In this document: one piece after another, positions 20,545 to 30,700 of the stretch
How the letters are laid out: each line of letters opens with the position of its first letter
Numbering within the stretch: position 1 is the first letter of the stretch
NCBI RefSeq assembly: GCF_002954325.1
Contig: NZ_MQVX01000001.1
Span: 1,191,107 to 1,255,106 of the forward strand
DNA length: 64,000 nt
Direction: 5' to 3'
Source of the DNA: Aureicoccus marinus
Lineage (GTDB): Bacteria; Bacteroidota; Bacteroidia; Flavobacteriales; Flavobacteriaceae
The notes under the pieces: model-generated
Database searches by the model: none
Told to the model about the DNA's origin: nothing
The model's input: the letters and a program-made list of their open reading frames with translations, nothing else
Translations under genes and position numbers: made by a program

Positions 20545-21537
20545 GTGAAAAGGACCACAGTATTATTATTCTTCCTACTTCTCGGGATAATCCGAGCCAC
20601 TCCTCTTATCGCTCAAAGCCAACCTCCTGTTGCACAGAATGATATCTATGCAATCTTAGTTAGTCAGACGTTGAATACAGTAGCCGGGCAGAGTCTTCTC
20701 AATAACGATTCTGACCCTGAAGGCACCTCACTTCTGGTTAGACCCAGACCCTTTACCGCCGCTAGTTCAGGAACTCTAAACCTAAACACCGATGGAACAT
20801 TTAGCTTCACCCCTGTTTTTGGAAGCCTCGCCAATGTCAGTTTCGCCTATCTCGCCTGTGAAGATACGGACAGTCCCGAACTCGTTTCTCAATTTGACTT
20901 TGACACCAACCCTTTGACCCAAGCTACTGTTGGTCCAGACGCAAGCAGTATTAACCCCAACACAGAACAGGCTGGATGCGGGATTCGGACAACAACCTCT
21001 GGTGGAAGTGTTGGTCTCGATATCGAGGTACCGAATACCGGTAATATTTTCAATTTTACTGGTTTTAGAACGGAGTTCACCTACCGGGACCAAGAGGGTC
21101 AGGCTGACATTGTAAGTGGAGGAAATTTTAGGATTTATCACATAACCGCTAATGCAGTTGGAATACAACTGAACTTAATTAATGGAGATACGGGAGCTGC
21201 CCTGACCATAACACAGAACCTGGGTAATTTTGCAGCCGGGGATTCCGATTATACCATTGAATATGACGAAATAAATGGTGACCTTATCTACACCGTAAAT
21301 GGAAGCACTCAAACTTTCAGTGATGTAGCTCCTGATTTTTCTTTTATTGATTCCTCCCTCGCCAGTGGCATAACCATAGGAGAACGTATGGATGGTGCTC
21401 GAAAGGCCAACCCGTCTCTTTGCGCAATCGCTATTTACGATACCAGTAACCAATGCGATTCAGCCACTGTGGCCTTAAATATCATGTCTTCCGTGATTAC
21501 CAACAAGCGTATTACTTTCCGGGTTAATCCACTATAG
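20545..21537 (+). CDS. Secreted surface protein with cadherin/VCBS-like and LamG-like domains
   Basis: The 330-residue protein starts at a GTG 4 bases after the upstream surface-protein stop, so the pair forms an operon. A signal peptide (VLLFFLLLGIIRATPLIAQ) is followed by one Ig-like VCBS/cadherin repeat (PPVAQNDIYAILVSQTLNTV ... LLNNDSDPEG ... GTLNLNTDGTFSFTP). A beta-sandwich resembling concanavalin/LamG domains follows (about 110-310). The C-terminus VITNKRITFRVNPL matches that of the preceding gene, suggesting a shared sorting or attachment signal. Function is not known. Confidence 0.75.
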   Translation: MKRTTVLLFFLLLGIIRATPLIAQSQPPVAQNDIYAILVSQTLNTVAGQSLLNNDSDPEGTSLLVRPRPFTAASSGTLNLNTDGTFSFTPVFGSLANVSFAYLACEDTDSPELVSQFDFDTNPLTQATVGPDASSINPNTEQAGCGIRTTTSGGSVGLDIEVPNTGNIFNFTGFRTEFTYRDQEGQADIVSGGNFRIYHITANAVGIQLNLINGDTGAALTITQNLGNFAAGDSDYTIEYDEINGDLIYTVNGSTQTFSDVAPDFSFIDSSLASGITIGERMDGARKANPSLCAIAIYDTSNQCDSATVALNIMSSVITNKRITFRVNPL

Positions 21538-21603
21538 GAAGAATTTTTGCACGCTCCAATAGCAGGGACTACTTTTGCCATCGCCAAACCAAATGCACAC
21601 AAG

Positions 21604-22263
21604 ATGATCAAGGCTTTTATTTTTGATTTAGACGGGGTGATTACCGATACCGCAGAACACCACTACCTGGCCTGGAACCGCTTGGCCGGTGAGCTCGGCT
21701 GGAACTTCGATCGAGAAGTAAATGAAAAACTAAGGGGGGTATCAAGAATGGATTCTATACGCATCATTCAGGCCCACAACAACGTGAGTCTGCCAGAAGA
21801 AGAACTGACCGAACTGGCTACTCGCAAAAACGAGTACTACTTACAAGGCCTTGAGCATATCAGCCCGGAAGATTTTTTACCTGGTGCAAAGGAATTATTA
21901 ACCCAGTTAAAATCAGCTGGCTACAAGATCGCCCTAGGCAGCGCAAGTAAAAACTCCCACAAAGTATTAGAGCAATTACAGGGCAAAGCGTTCTTCGATG
22001 TTATTGGAGATGGCAACAGCGTTGACAAAAGCAAACCAGCACCGGATATCTTCCTATTCGGAGCAGAACAATTGGGCTATAAACCCGCGGAATGCATTGT
22101 TTTTGAGGATGCAGAAAGCGGAGTAGATGCAGCCAAAGCAGGTGGATTTTACAGTGTAGGAATTGGTCCTGAGGAGCGCGTAGGTCATGCCGATCTGCGA
22201 TTCGACAGCATGAAAGAGGCTACCCTTTTCAGTGTCAAATCCCACTTTCAGGATCTTTTTTAG
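21604..22263 (+). CDS. pgmB: Beta-phosphoglucomutase-like HAD phosphatase/mutase
   Basis: The 219-residue protein has the length of beta-phosphoglucomutases when started at the ATG at 21604 (the frame open from 21547 adds residues with no family match). The nucleophile and acid/base Asp pair are in IFDLDGVITDTAEHHYLAW, the cap has the KLRGVSRMDSIR substrate loop, and motif II GSASKNS and motif IV ECIVFEDAESGVDAAKAGG are present. It would interconvert beta-glucose 1- and 6-phosphate. No maltose or kojibiose phosphorylase is next to it in the window, so the source of substrate is unclear. It converges with xylA. Confidence 0.88.
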   Translation: MIKAFIFDLDGVITDTAEHHYLAWNRLAGELGWNFDREVNEKLRGVSRMDSIRIIQAHNNVSLPEEELTELATRKNEYYLQGLEHISPEDFLPGAKELLTQLKSAGYKIALGSASKNSHKVLEQLQGKAFFDVIGDGNSVDKSKPAPDIFLFGAEQLGYKPAECIVFEDAESGVDAAKAGGFYSVGIGPEERVGHADLRFDSMKEATLFSVKSHFQDLF

Positions 22264-22266
22264 TTT

Positions 22267-22423
22267 TTAAACTTCGTCTAGAGGAAAACGCTTGCGCTGT
22301 TGTCTTCGACGGATGCGATCCAAGGCAAAAAAACAAGAAGGGAAGTGTAGCATAGATCCATCCGGAATAGGCCGCTCCGTACCCTCCCCAGATCAAGACG
22401 ATCAGGACAGACTTGCTCGTCTC
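22267..22423 (-). pseudogene. Possible remnant of a small membrane protein between pgmB and xylA
   Basis: Downstream of xylA on the minus strand one frame gives a single transmembrane-like stretch (SVLIVLIWGGYGAAYSGWIY) and the next frame gives a basic cytosolic tail (ALDRIRRRQQRKRFPLDEV) ending at 22267. The two meet at a run of seven T (plus A at 22327-22333) and would join if the run were six. No start codon is visible and a stop lies just upstream, so this may be the tail of a lost membrane protein, or chance. I do not recognise the family. Confidence 0.3.
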
Positions 22424-22433
22424 CTAAAATAAA

Positions 22434-23759
22434 CTAAATGTATTGGTTGAGAATGGACTCATAAAGCTCTTGTTTTCCGCTAGTTTGCTCAGGCTCCTTT
22501 CCTTCACTTGCCAAGGTATACAAGTCTTCTAGGTCTAATTTACCGGCTTCAAACTCCGCCCCTTTACCCGAATCAAATGAAGCATATCGATTTTTCCTAA
22601 GGCCCGTGTAAGCTGATTTTTCGAGTATGGCCTCCGCCGCTAATAATGAGCGTGCAAAGGTGTCAGCACCAGAAATATGGGCGATGAACAAATCTTCTAA
22701 ATCGGTTGAATTCCGTCTGGTTTTGGCATCAAAATTTATACCGCCTCCTTGGAGGCCTCCACTCTGCAGAATGACCATCATCGCCTCGGTACATTCGTAG
22801 AGGTCGATTGGGAATTGATCGGTATCCCAACCGTTTTGATAGTCTCCCCGATTGGCATCTATACTTCCCAGCATTCCTGCATCAGCGGCGACCTGGAGTT
22901 CATGCTGAAAAGTATGTTGTGCCAAGGTCGCATGGTTGACTTCGATATTGAGTTTGAAGTCGTTCTCTAAACCGTATTGTCGGATGGTGTTTATAGAAGT
23001 GGCGGCATCAAAATCATACTGGTGTTTTGAGGGTTCACAGGGTTTTGGCTCGATAAAGAAAGTTCCGGTAAAGCCTTGCTTTCTTGCATAGTCTTTGGCC
23101 ATATTTAAAAAAGCCCCCAAATGATCTTGTTCCCGTTTCATATCGGTATTGAGCAACGACATATATCCCTCTCGTCCTCCCCAAAACACATAATTTTCAC
23201 CCCCAAGCGCAATGGTTATATCCAGTGCCAATTTTACTTGAGCCGCGGCATGTGCCACAATTTTAAAATCGGGATTGGTTGCGGCACCATTCATATAGCG
23301 TGGATGTGAAAAGCAGTTGGCAGTACCCCAGAGTAACTTCACTCCAGATGCCTTCTGCTTAGCGCTGAGATAATCCACCATGCTTTGAAGACGCTTTTCC
23401 GACTCCAGTAATGTATGGCCTTCATCAATAAGATCATAATCGTGAAAACAGTAATAGCCAAATCCCATTTTAGTCAAAAACTCAAAACCAGCATCAGCTT
23501 TATCCCGTGCCATTCGAACTGGATCAGAGGACTGGGACCATGGGAAATTTTTGGTGCCCGGACCAAATGGGTCTCCACCTGTTCCGCAGAGGGTATGCCA
23601 ATAGGCCATGGCGAACTTAAAATGCTCTCTCATGGTCTTACCTGCAACCAGGTGATCTGGATTGTAATATTTAAAGGCCAATGGATTGTCCGATTGTTTT
23701 CCTTCGTATTGAATGATGCCTATACCTTTAAAGTATTCTCGATCTCCTAGTAGTATCAT
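22434..23759 (-). CDS. xylA: Xylose isomerase
   Basis: The 441-residue protein converts D-xylose to D-xylulose in the cytoplasm. Group-II type motifs are present: the catalytic His106 and Asp109 in [13 protein letters not shown], the first metal ligands in [26 protein letters not shown], and [17 protein letters not shown] with the second metal site. Length matches the longer class II enzymes common in Bacteroidetes. Its start overlaps the end of xylB by 4 bases, so xylB-xylA are translationally coupled on the minus strand. Confidence 0.98.
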   Translation of the reverse strand: MILLGDREYFKGIGIIQYEGKQSDNPLAFKYYNPDHLVAGKTMREHFKFAMAYWHTLCGTGGDPFGPGTKNFPWSQSSDPVRMARDKADAGFEFLTKMGFGYYCFHDYDLIDEGHTLLESEKRLQSMVDYLSAKQKASGVKLLWGTANCFSHPRYMNGAATNPDFKIVAHAAAQVKLALDITIALGGENYVFWGGREGYMSLLNTDMKREQDHLGAFLNMAKDYARKQGFTGTFFIEPKPCEPSKHQYDFDAATSINTIRQYGLENDFKLNIEVNHATLAQHTFQHELQVAADAGMLGSIDANRGDYQNGWDTDQFPIDLYECTEAMMVILQSGGLQGGGINFDAKTRRNSTDLEDLFIAHISGADTFARSLLAAEAILEKSAYTGLRKNRYASFDSGKGAEFEAGKLDLEDLYTLASEGKEPEQTSGKQELYESILNQYI

Positions 23760-25237
23760 GCTTCTTGTATGCGTTTAAGTAACTCTGTTTTCCAGACCTC
23801 ATAGGCCTCTAAATAGTGTTTATTCTGTTTCTCAGGGTAATAGGATTTGAGGTAATCCTGCAGTATCATCTGCTTGAATTCTATCTTTCGGTCTTCTGCC
23901 AAAGCACAGGCTCGAGCCGCCCCTTCAGCCCCAGTGGTTTCAAAGACTTCAATTTCTACTTGCAATAGATTGGCTACTGTTTGAGCCATCACCTTTGATT
24001 GAAAGAGGTTGTCATTGCCCGTCCGTATGCTTTGGGTATTAACCCCTTCCTTGGCTAATAGCTCGAAGCCATAATAAAAAGAAAAAGCTATTCCCTCTAA
24101 GCCTGCCCGGCAGAGGTGTGCTCTGTTATGGCGGTTGAAATTCAGACCACTTATATGTCCTCCTAAATTGCGATTTTCTAAGATCCGCTCTGCTCCATTC
24201 CCAAATGGGAGAATGCTCAATCCTTCAGATCCGATAGGTACTTGTTCAGCCAATTTATTCATCTCAGTATACGATAACCCATCAAAAAGTTGCGATAGCC
24301 AACGGTAGAGAATACCACATCCATTAATACAGAGTAAGGTTCCTAACCGTCTACGAGAAGCGTTGTGATTGACGTGTAAAAAATGATTGAGGCGATTCAA
24401 TTCTTTAAAGGAAGTTGAATCGTTTACGGCATAGACCACTCCTGAGGTTCCCCCGGTAGCAGCAACTTGACCCGGGTCCATTACGTGCAAGGAAAGGGCA
24501 TTATTCGGCTGATCACCAGCCCGATAGAGCAATGGTGTACCCGCAGAAATCCCAAGCGCCTTCGCAGCCGATGAAGAGACTTGTCCCTGCTCACCGAGTA
24601 TAGGTACCAACTGTGGAAGTAGTTCTGTAGCACCAGGAATCGCTCGTAGCATTTCCATCGCAGGTCCGTTCTTATAAAAATCCCACATTATGCCTTCAGA
24701 AAGGCCTGTGGAGGTTGTGCTTGGCACTCCAGTTAATCTGAAAGCCAAGTAGTCCCCAGGCAACATAAAGTATTTGGCTTTCGCGAATAACTCTGGCTCA
24801 AAGGATCGAACCCAATCTAACTTAGAGGCGGTAAAATTACCCGGATTATTAAGTAAATGATCTACACAATATTGCTGCCCGAGAGATTTCCCTAAGGCTA
24901 AGCCTGAATCAATCGCTCGACTATCGCACCAGATGATAGCATCTCGTAAAGGGTCACCGCTTTGATCTAATAAAACAAGACCATGCATTTGATATCCGAT
25001 TCCAATACCGATGACTTTTGAGGGGGGTACACCTGCCTTTTCAAATAAACGAAGAACTCCGCTGACCAGGTATTCCCACCACTGAGCAGGGGACTGTTCA
25101 GCCCAATCCTGTTGTGCAGATGAAATGGACATTTCCTGCTCTGGGTAACTGATCATCTCTTTTCGAAGGCCGGTATCCGATGCTACCAATGCCAGCTTAA
25201 GAGATGAACTTCCAAGATCAATTCCTAAATAATACAC
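23756..25237 (-). CDS. xylB: Xylulokinase (FGGY family)
   Basis: The 493-residue FGGY sugar kinase phosphorylates D-xylulose, feeding the pentose phosphate pathway. The N-terminal ATPase motif [16 protein letters not shown], the [19 protein letters not shown] segment, [19 protein letters not shown] and the C-terminal [20 protein letters not shown] are all xylulokinase-like. It overlaps xylA by 4 bases and is preceded after 3 bases by a short unidentified reading frame. No xylose transporter or XylR-type regulator is seen in the window. Confidence 0.96.
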   Translation of the reverse strand: MYYLGIDLGSSSLKLALVASDTGLRKEMISYPEQEMSISSAQQDWAEQSPAQWWEYLVSGVLRLFEKAGVPPSKVIGIGIGYQMHGLVLLDQSGDPLRDAIIWCDSRAIDSGLALGKSLGQQYCVDHLLNNPGNFTASKLDWVRSFEPELFAKAKYFMLPGDYLAFRLTGVPSTTSTGLSEGIMWDFYKNGPAMEMLRAIPGATELLPQLVPILGEQGQVSSSAAKALGISAGTPLLYRAGDQPNNALSLHVMDPGQVAATGGTSGVVYAVNDSTSFKELNRLNHFLHVNHNASRRRLGTLLCINGCGILYRWLSQLFDGLSYTEMNKLAEQVPIGSEGLSILPFGNGAERILENRNLGGHISGLNFNRHNRAHLCRAGLEGIAFSFYYGFELLAKEGVNTQSIRTGNDNLFQSKVMAQTVANLLQVEIEVFETTGAEGAARACALAEDRKIEFKQMILQDYLKSYYPEKQNKHYLEAYEVWKTELLKRIQEA

Positions 25238-25240
25238 CTT

Positions 25241-25576
25241 TTAACCTTTGTTCTGAATAAACTCTTTGTATAAAGCGATCGGCATCCAACCGGTCCAACC
25301 ACAAAAGTCCCGTATCGACGGCATAGCGTAGGAGATCAAATCGGTCAAAACGAGGTCGAGAAGAGCCTGTATAAAAAAAGTTTCGTCATCCCCAGCGATT
25401 ACTTTAAATCGATTAATTTCCAGGGCCTTTGCATCCATTTTACGTTGAAGTTCTTCACTAGTTTCAAGCTTAGCCAGATTAACCATTACCTCTTCTTTTT
25501 TGGGTGAACAAGTCGCCAAAGTTGTTGCCACAAGAGCACCTAAGCCCGAGGATTGATTAAGGCCTCTTCGTTTCAT
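25241..25576 (-). CDS. Small protein of unknown function upstream of xylB, possibly truncated
   Basis: From the ATG at 25576 this encodes 111 residues. The N-terminus KRRGLNQSSGLGALVATTLA looks like a twin-arginine or lipoprotein export signal of the kind found on sugar-processing proteins, and a Cys follows (LATCSPKKEE). The rest has no recognisable motif. The gene stops 3 bases before xylB, consistent with the xyl operon. The short length after a typical Tat signal suggests the remnant of a larger exported enzyme, but I see no frame that restores one. The upstream start at 25642 is not favoured. Confidence 0.45.
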   Translation of the reverse strand: MKRRGLNQSSGLGALVATTLATCSPKKEEVMVNLAKLETSEELQRKMDAKALEINRFKVIAGDDETFFIQALLDLVLTDLISYAMPSIRDFCGWTGWMPIALYKEFIQNKG

Positions 25577-25771
25577 TGTTGGATCAATTTTGCTTGAAAA
25601 TACAGCTCTATCCCCTTTAGAGCAAGTTTGATCATCTGGCATATCTCGATAAAAATTGTTAAAACATTCTTAAAAAAATTCCCGTTTTACACCTCATATC
25701 TATCAAAACCTCAGTATCTTTCCTTCATACTACCCATTAGCGCTCTTTTAGTTTGATCACAAAAGTCACCT

Positions 25772-27790
25772 ATGAGACGGTTCTCCTTTGTTCCCCTGCT
25801 AGCAGCCTTCGTGCTGATTCTCACAAGCCTTCCTGTTGATGCCCATCCGAAAAAAGAAGAGAGGAGAGAAAAAGGCCTTAGCCAATTAGAACAGCTCGAA
25901 GAACACCAATCCGGTCAAAAGGAGCTCCCGCACGAAGAATATATTGATCTTCTCAATGAGCTAGCAATCAGTTACCGGTACAAAAACACCGATTGCATTC
26001 GGTTTTATTCCGAAATGGCTCTCAAGCATAACTCGGAAGAAGAGTACCTTAACGGGTATATCAATTCAGAGATTTACTTGGCTTACTATTACGCCGAAGC
26101 TTCCAAATATGACGAGTCACTGTTTCGATTTGAAAAACTGAGAACAAAAACAGATGAAATCGGTGATCCGGAATTAAGCGTGAACTTAATGCGCTTCCGA
26201 GTGATGTACGATCTTTTTTCTGGGAGTCAAAAAGACCTGATCAAACACACCTACGAAAGCATAGATCTTTGCCAGAAATATGGTTATAAGAAGCAAGAAG
26301 CCATTTTGCATCACAACCTTGGCTTTACTTATTACCGTTATGGCTTACATGATAAGGCAAAAGAAGAATACACCAAATCGGAGGCTTTGTGGAATGAACT
26401 CGACCAACCTGAGAATGCGGCGTATGCCTGCAGTAATATGGCATTAAATGCCGTAGATGCTGAGGATTACGAAACTTTCCATATCTACAGAAAGAAAAGT
26501 ATAGACATCCTAAACTCCGAGACAGACCCGCTGTGGTCTAGTCGAGCGTATCGGGTATATGCCCACTACTACATCAAGAGAAATAACCTGGATTCTGCCC
26601 TTTACTGGACCGATAAAGCCCAAAAACTGATTAATCAGCTCAAAAATAAGCGAGACCAACTTGAACTAAACACCTTATACACAGACCTCTACATCCGTCG
26701 AATGGAATTAGACAAGGCAGAAGAACAAGCCATTGCCGCGATCCAACTCTCCAAATTCCTCAAGGACTCTATTGATTTGGTTGGGGCTTATGAAAACTAC
26801 AAGAAGATCGCCATGCTTCAGGGAGACCAGGAAAAAGCCTATTCCCTTCTTCTTGAATACACCGATTTAAAAACAAAATTTGATCGAGTTGCAGCCAATC
26901 AAACGTTAGACTTTTTAAGGGCACAATCTCAGTACGACGCGGATATAGCGGCTAAAGAATCTGCCCTTGCAGAAAAGAACTGGATTATTCTGGGTATTCT
27001 CTTTCTCTTGTTCTGCGTATTAGCTATTCTCTACCTGGCGAGTCAGAATTACGCCAATCAAAAAGAGGCCAATAAAAAATTAAGTCAACTCAATGACTCC
27101 AAAGACAAACTTTTCTCTATTATCAGTCACGATCTGATTTCACCCGTCAATACACTTAAAGAAATGTTGACCCTGTACCGAGACAATGTTTTAAGTGAAA
27201 GTGAAGTACTAGAGTCCATTCCACGACTCAAATCAAGGGTCGATATGAGCTCCTTTGCCCTCAATAACTTACTCTATTGGGCCCAGACCCAGATGAGTGG
27301 ATTTCATGCCAATCCTGTGGAAGTGGACTTAAAGAAGAGAGCTCAGATGACCTGTTCTTTTTTTAATGAGGATATAGAAAACAAGAATATTAGCCTGAAT
27401 TGCGAAATTCCAGTAGGGTATAAAGCCCGCTTTGATGTGAACCATTTGGATGTGATCCTTCGAAACTTAGTTTCTAATGCCATTAAGTTCACACCGGAAG
27501 GTGGAGAAATCCAATTCAGAATAACCGAACTAGATAATCGCATCGCCTTTGAAGTGATCAATGAAGGGGTCAGCATTCCTACTGAAGTTATCCAGGCCCT
27601 CGAAGACGATCAGACGTATTCTTCGTCCCCTGGGACTCGTCAAGAAAAGGGTACTGGCGTTGGATTAAAAATAGCGAAAGAATTGACTGAACTCAATGGA
27701 GGAGAATTTGAATTGGTCACACCTGGGGTAGACGGAACAACCGTTCGAATCTATTTACCCAAAGTCTCACCTCTTAAAGCTGTGGTCTAA
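25772..27790 (+). CDS. Membrane histidine kinase with periplasmic TPR sensor region
   Basis: The 672-residue sensor kinase has a signal peptide (LLAAFVLILTSLPVDAH), about 370 residues of helical TPR-like repeats (HNLGFTYYRYGLHDKAKEEY, YACSNMALNAVDAEDYETF) and one membrane helix at about 404-424. The HisKA dimer follows, with the phospho-accepting His453 in FSIISHDLISPVNTLKEML. The HATPase domain has the N box NLVSNAIKFTPEGG and the G box GTGVGLKIAKELTELNGG. It has no receiver domain, and no response regulator is adjacent. It is followed after 7 bases by a paralogue of the same design, a recent tandem duplication. Confidence 0.9.
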   Translation: MRRFSFVPLLAAFVLILTSLPVDAHPKKEERREKGLSQLEQLEEHQSGQKELPHEEYIDLLNELAISYRYKNTDCIRFYSEMALKHNSEEEYLNGYINSEIYLAYYYAEASKYDESLFRFEKLRTKTDEIGDPELSVNLMRFRVMYDLFSGSQKDLIKHTYESIDLCQKYGYKKQEAILHHNLGFTYYRYGLHDKAKEEYTKSEALWNELDQPENAAYACSNMALNAVDAEDYETFHIYRKKSIDILNSETDPLWSSRAYRVYAHYYIKRNNLDSALYWTDKAQKLINQLKNKRDQLELNTLYTDLYIRRMELDKAEEQAIAAIQLSKFLKDSIDLVGAYENYKKIAMLQGDQEKAYSLLLEYTDLKTKFDRVAANQTLDFLRAQSQYDADIAAKESALAEKNWIILGILFLLFCVLAILYLASQNYANQKEANKKLSQLNDSKDKLFSIISHDLISPVNTLKEMLTLYRDNVLSESEVLESIPRLKSRVDMSSFALNNLLYWAQTQMSGFHANPVEVDLKKRAQMTCSFFNEDIENKNISLNCEIPVGYKARFDVNHLDVILRNLVSNAIKFTPEGGEIQFRITELDNRIAFEVINEGVSIPTEVIQALEDDQTYSSSPGTRQEKGTGVGLKIAKELTELNGGEFELVTPGVDGTTVRIYLPKVSPLKAVV

Positions 27791-27797
27791 GCCTGAT

Positions 27798-29812
27798 ATG
27801 AAAACGCCTAAGTATTTATTGCTTCTTGGATTTTTTTATTCTTTTCTGCTCCCTTCTCCCCTGCATGGACAGGTTATGAGTAAAAAGGACAGCTTGGTTC
27901 AACGCTTTAATCAAGTCAATCAAGGGCGAATCACCCTAAGTACTTTGGAAGAAATCAACTTGCTGAATGATCTAGCCCAGACTTATAAATTCAGGGTGCC
28001 CGATAGTTTAAACTACTTTGCCCAAAAAGCACTTTATCTCAATTCTCCTGTTGTTTCCAAAAAGGCTAAAGTTCTTTCAAACATCTATTTAGGAGGCTAT
28101 TATTCCGATAGAGCAGAGAAAGAAAAAGCATCGCTCTATTTCAGCTTTGCCTCAGAAGAAATCAAAACTTTGAATGCCCCTAAAATTGAAATCCTTCTCT
28201 TGCAAGAAATGCTCTCAATTACTTCTTCAATTACCGTTCTTATAAATGGCATAAATGCCTAGTAGACGCTATCAAGATCAGTATGGATCATGGTATGGAG
28301 TTGGAACATGGGATTCTGCATCACATTAAAGGGTATTTGTTTTACACCTACAATCTCTACGAAGAAGCTGAAAAGGAACAGAATAAAGCGGAGGATCTTT
28401 TTCGAAGAAATAATCATACTCGTCTTCTTACTAATGTCAAATCTAACCTGACTTTAAATGCCTTAGATTGGGGAAAGATTGAAGACTTTGAAATATACAG
28501 CAAAGAAACCCTTGATCTTCTGGAACAATACCCGAATCCACTCTGGTCGAGAAGAACCTATTACACGATTGCCAAATACCACTTAGGTATGGAGAATTTT
28601 AAAGAGGCTTACCGATGGAATTCAAAGGCGGTGGCTCCCTTAAAAAAAGTATCTCTTCTTAGAGACCAGTTAGAACACAATAACTTGCAGGCAGGAATCT
28701 ACTTAGGACTTAAGCGTATAGATAGTGCTGCACATTACGCCTCTTTGGCTTACTCAATGGCTTCTCAATTGAACGATACCCTACAACTTATACAATCGCA
28801 GGAATACCTCAGTGAAATAGAAAAATTAAAGGGAAAAAATGAAGAAGCTTTTAGTCTGCTAATCAGTGCCCACGAAACAAGAGCCATCTACAACCAGACA
28901 GCTAAAACCAATCGCGTACGTTTTCTGAATGCAGATTTACAACTTAACAATCTGAAAAGGGAAAGAAGAGAGGCATTAGCGGAAAAATCCAAACAGCAGA
29001 ACCGAGTAATGCTCTTTGGTTTTTTAAGCCTCGTTGGCTTATCCGTATTAGGACTTCAGGCGCTCCATAACAGAAGAACCGAACAGCGGCTGAATAAAGA
29101 GCTGGAAGCCAAAAACCTATCCAAGAACAAGCTCTTTTCTGTCGTTAGCCACGACTTAGTGAAACCGATAAACATTCTCAAAGAGAACCTGGCCCTTTAT
29201 AAAAATAATCTGATAAGTAAAAAGGAAGTTCTTGGCAGTATTCCACAATTACAGAGCGAAGTAGAGCAAAGTTCTTTTACCCTAAACAACCTCCTCTACT
29301 GGGCGCAATCCCAAATGTCCGGAATCAAATCAAATCCAAAGCAGACCAAATTAAAGGAGCGCGTTAGCATCTCCCGTGAACTCTTTTCCCCCGAGATGCA
29401 AAGAAAAAGCTTGGATGTGGCCTGCGAAATTCCACAAGAATTAGACGTTTGGTTTGATGTAAACCACTTGGATGTCGTCATTCGAAATATGGTATCTAAT
29501 GCTGTCAAATACACCCCCAAAGAGGGTAAAATTCGATTTAGGGCTTATGACGAAGGCGAGCATATATGCTTTGTCTTAACAAATGAAGGTGATAAAATCT
29601 CTCCTATTATCATCAATTTTTTCAATGATAAAAGCCCAAAAACGGATTCTGAGAAAGAACTTGAAGACACTCGCCTTGGAGTGGGTCTAAAAGTGATCAA
29701 GGAATTGGTGCTTTTAAATGATGGACGCCTTAAATTGAAGCATTGCAAAAAAGATGGAAATGTTTTGGTGATTCACATTCCAAAGGCAGAAACCCTAAAA
29801 GCTATTCTCTAG
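27798..29812 (+). CDS. Second TPR membrane histidine kinase, interrupted by one frameshift
   Basis: This paralogue of the kinase just upstream has the same order: signal peptide, TPR-like repeats, one membrane helix (VMLFGFLSLVGLSVLGL), HisKA with FSVVSHDLVKPINILKENL (His codon 29150) and HATPase with NMVSNAVKYTPKEGK and RLGVGLKVIKELVLLNDG. The reading frame breaks near 28206: the first frame ends at 28262, while the neighbouring frame is coding from about 28206 (NYRSYKWHKCLVDAIKIS). One extra A in the AAA run at 28206-28208 would restore it. The two parts are therefore one gene, broken either in the organism or in the assembly. Its 3' end overlaps the lipoprotein gene by 11 bases. Confidence 0.8.
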
Positions 29813-30260
29813 CGTACAACCCAAGTCCATCTAAAGGCAACTGAACCACTTCATCGCAATCCCCTTGACCATTGCAAAGAAAATTTCCTTCTCGCGACAA
29901 CGAGCTAAGGCGGATGACCGGACCACAACAATCCACCTGAACCGTCCTCACCCCCATATCCAATTGAAAGTTAACACCATCCACGGTAAAGAGAATGGGG
30001 CTGTTTTGATAGAGTACAAGGATTATGCGGTTATTATCTGCATCGACCTGCCCCACCGACGTAAATCCTTGCTGGGTTACTTGAATTAAGGCGTTGGGAT
30101 TTTCTTCAAGGTAATTGTTCCCATTTATGGTTAATTCAACCTCAACAAGATCCCCACAAAAAACACTGACAACGGAGCAATCCACTGAGGATTGTGGTTC
30201 ACAAGAAACAAAGAGAAATAAAGGAAGGACTAAAGTGAAAATAGATTTGCGCATATTCAT
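29802..30260 (-). CDS. Small lipoprotein of unknown function
   Basis: The 152-residue protein has a clear lipoprotein signal (LVLPLFLFVSC, lipidated Cys about residue 20). The mature part is beta-rich (VEVELTINGNNYLEE, PNALIQVTQQGFTSVGQVDA) and contains several cysteines, including a VDCCGPVIRL pair and FLCNGQGDCDE, suggesting disulfides. It sits in the periplasm or outer membrane. It is convergent with the second histidine kinase and overlaps its last 11 bases. No family is recognised. Confidence 0.7.
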   Translation of the reverse strand: MNMRKSIFTLVLPLFLFVSCEPQSSVDCSVVSVFCGDLVEVELTINGNNYLEENPNALIQVTQQGFTSVGQVDADNNRIILVLYQNSPILFTVDGVNFQLDMGVRTVQVDCCGPVIRLSSLSREGNFLCNGQGDCDEVVQLPLDGLGLYARE

Positions 30261-30316
30261 TTTCTTTATTGGTTATTAAGGAGATACGAGAAGGCACAAA
30301 CGTTGCTTCAATCCAC

Positions 30317-30610
30317 TTAACTTCCCGCAAGAGGGCTTCCAAATAGCCCAACAGCCATCTCGGCCCAGAGCAAGAGAAAAAGCAATACAATCCCTGTAAT
30401 TAAACCCCAGCGGTATTTTCTGGTAAGGGGTTGGCTAAGAAGAAAGGAGATTAATAATCCAAAGCCAGCTAAAAGGAGCGCAGCAACCCCAAAATCCACC
30501 ATATCCCAGTTGACTTCAGGGCTAAACTGCATAGCCACTAAAGGGATACACAACAAAACAGCGACCGTAACCAGTACAGTCAAGACTTGTTTTTTTGAAA
30601 TAGAGACCAT
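30317..30610 (-). CDS. Small three-helix membrane protein of unknown function
   Basis: The 97-residue protein is mostly hydrophobic, with three predicted membrane helices: VLTVLVTVAVLLCIPLVAM, VDFGVAALLLAGFGLLISFL and GLITGIVLLFLLLWAEMAVG. Polar links are short (QFSPEVNWDM, SQPLTRKYRW). It looks like the small uncharacterised membrane proteins common in Bacteroidetes. It lies 57 bases behind the lipoprotein gene start, on the same strand. Confidence 0.65.
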   Translation of the reverse strand: MVSISKKQVLTVLVTVAVLLCIPLVAMQFSPEVNWDMVDFGVAALLLAGFGLLISFLLSQPLTRKYRWGLITGIVLLFLLLWAEMAVGLFGSPLAGS

Positions 30611-30700
30611 TTCAACACATTTTAACTAAACATGTATGCTGCTGACTTCAAGTTAGTCTAAAGAGTTCAAAATGAATATAAACAACTGTAAATAGGACAC

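Noticed and set aside
25256-25390. Alternative minus-strand frame reading SRPRFDRFDLLRYAVDTGLL upstream of xylB
   Set aside because: It has no start and no family match, and the annotated frame ends in normal coupling distance to xylB.
28283-29812. Separate kinase gene starting at 28283
   Set aside because: The coding pattern continues upstream in that frame to about 28206, so it is the second half of the frameshifted kinase.
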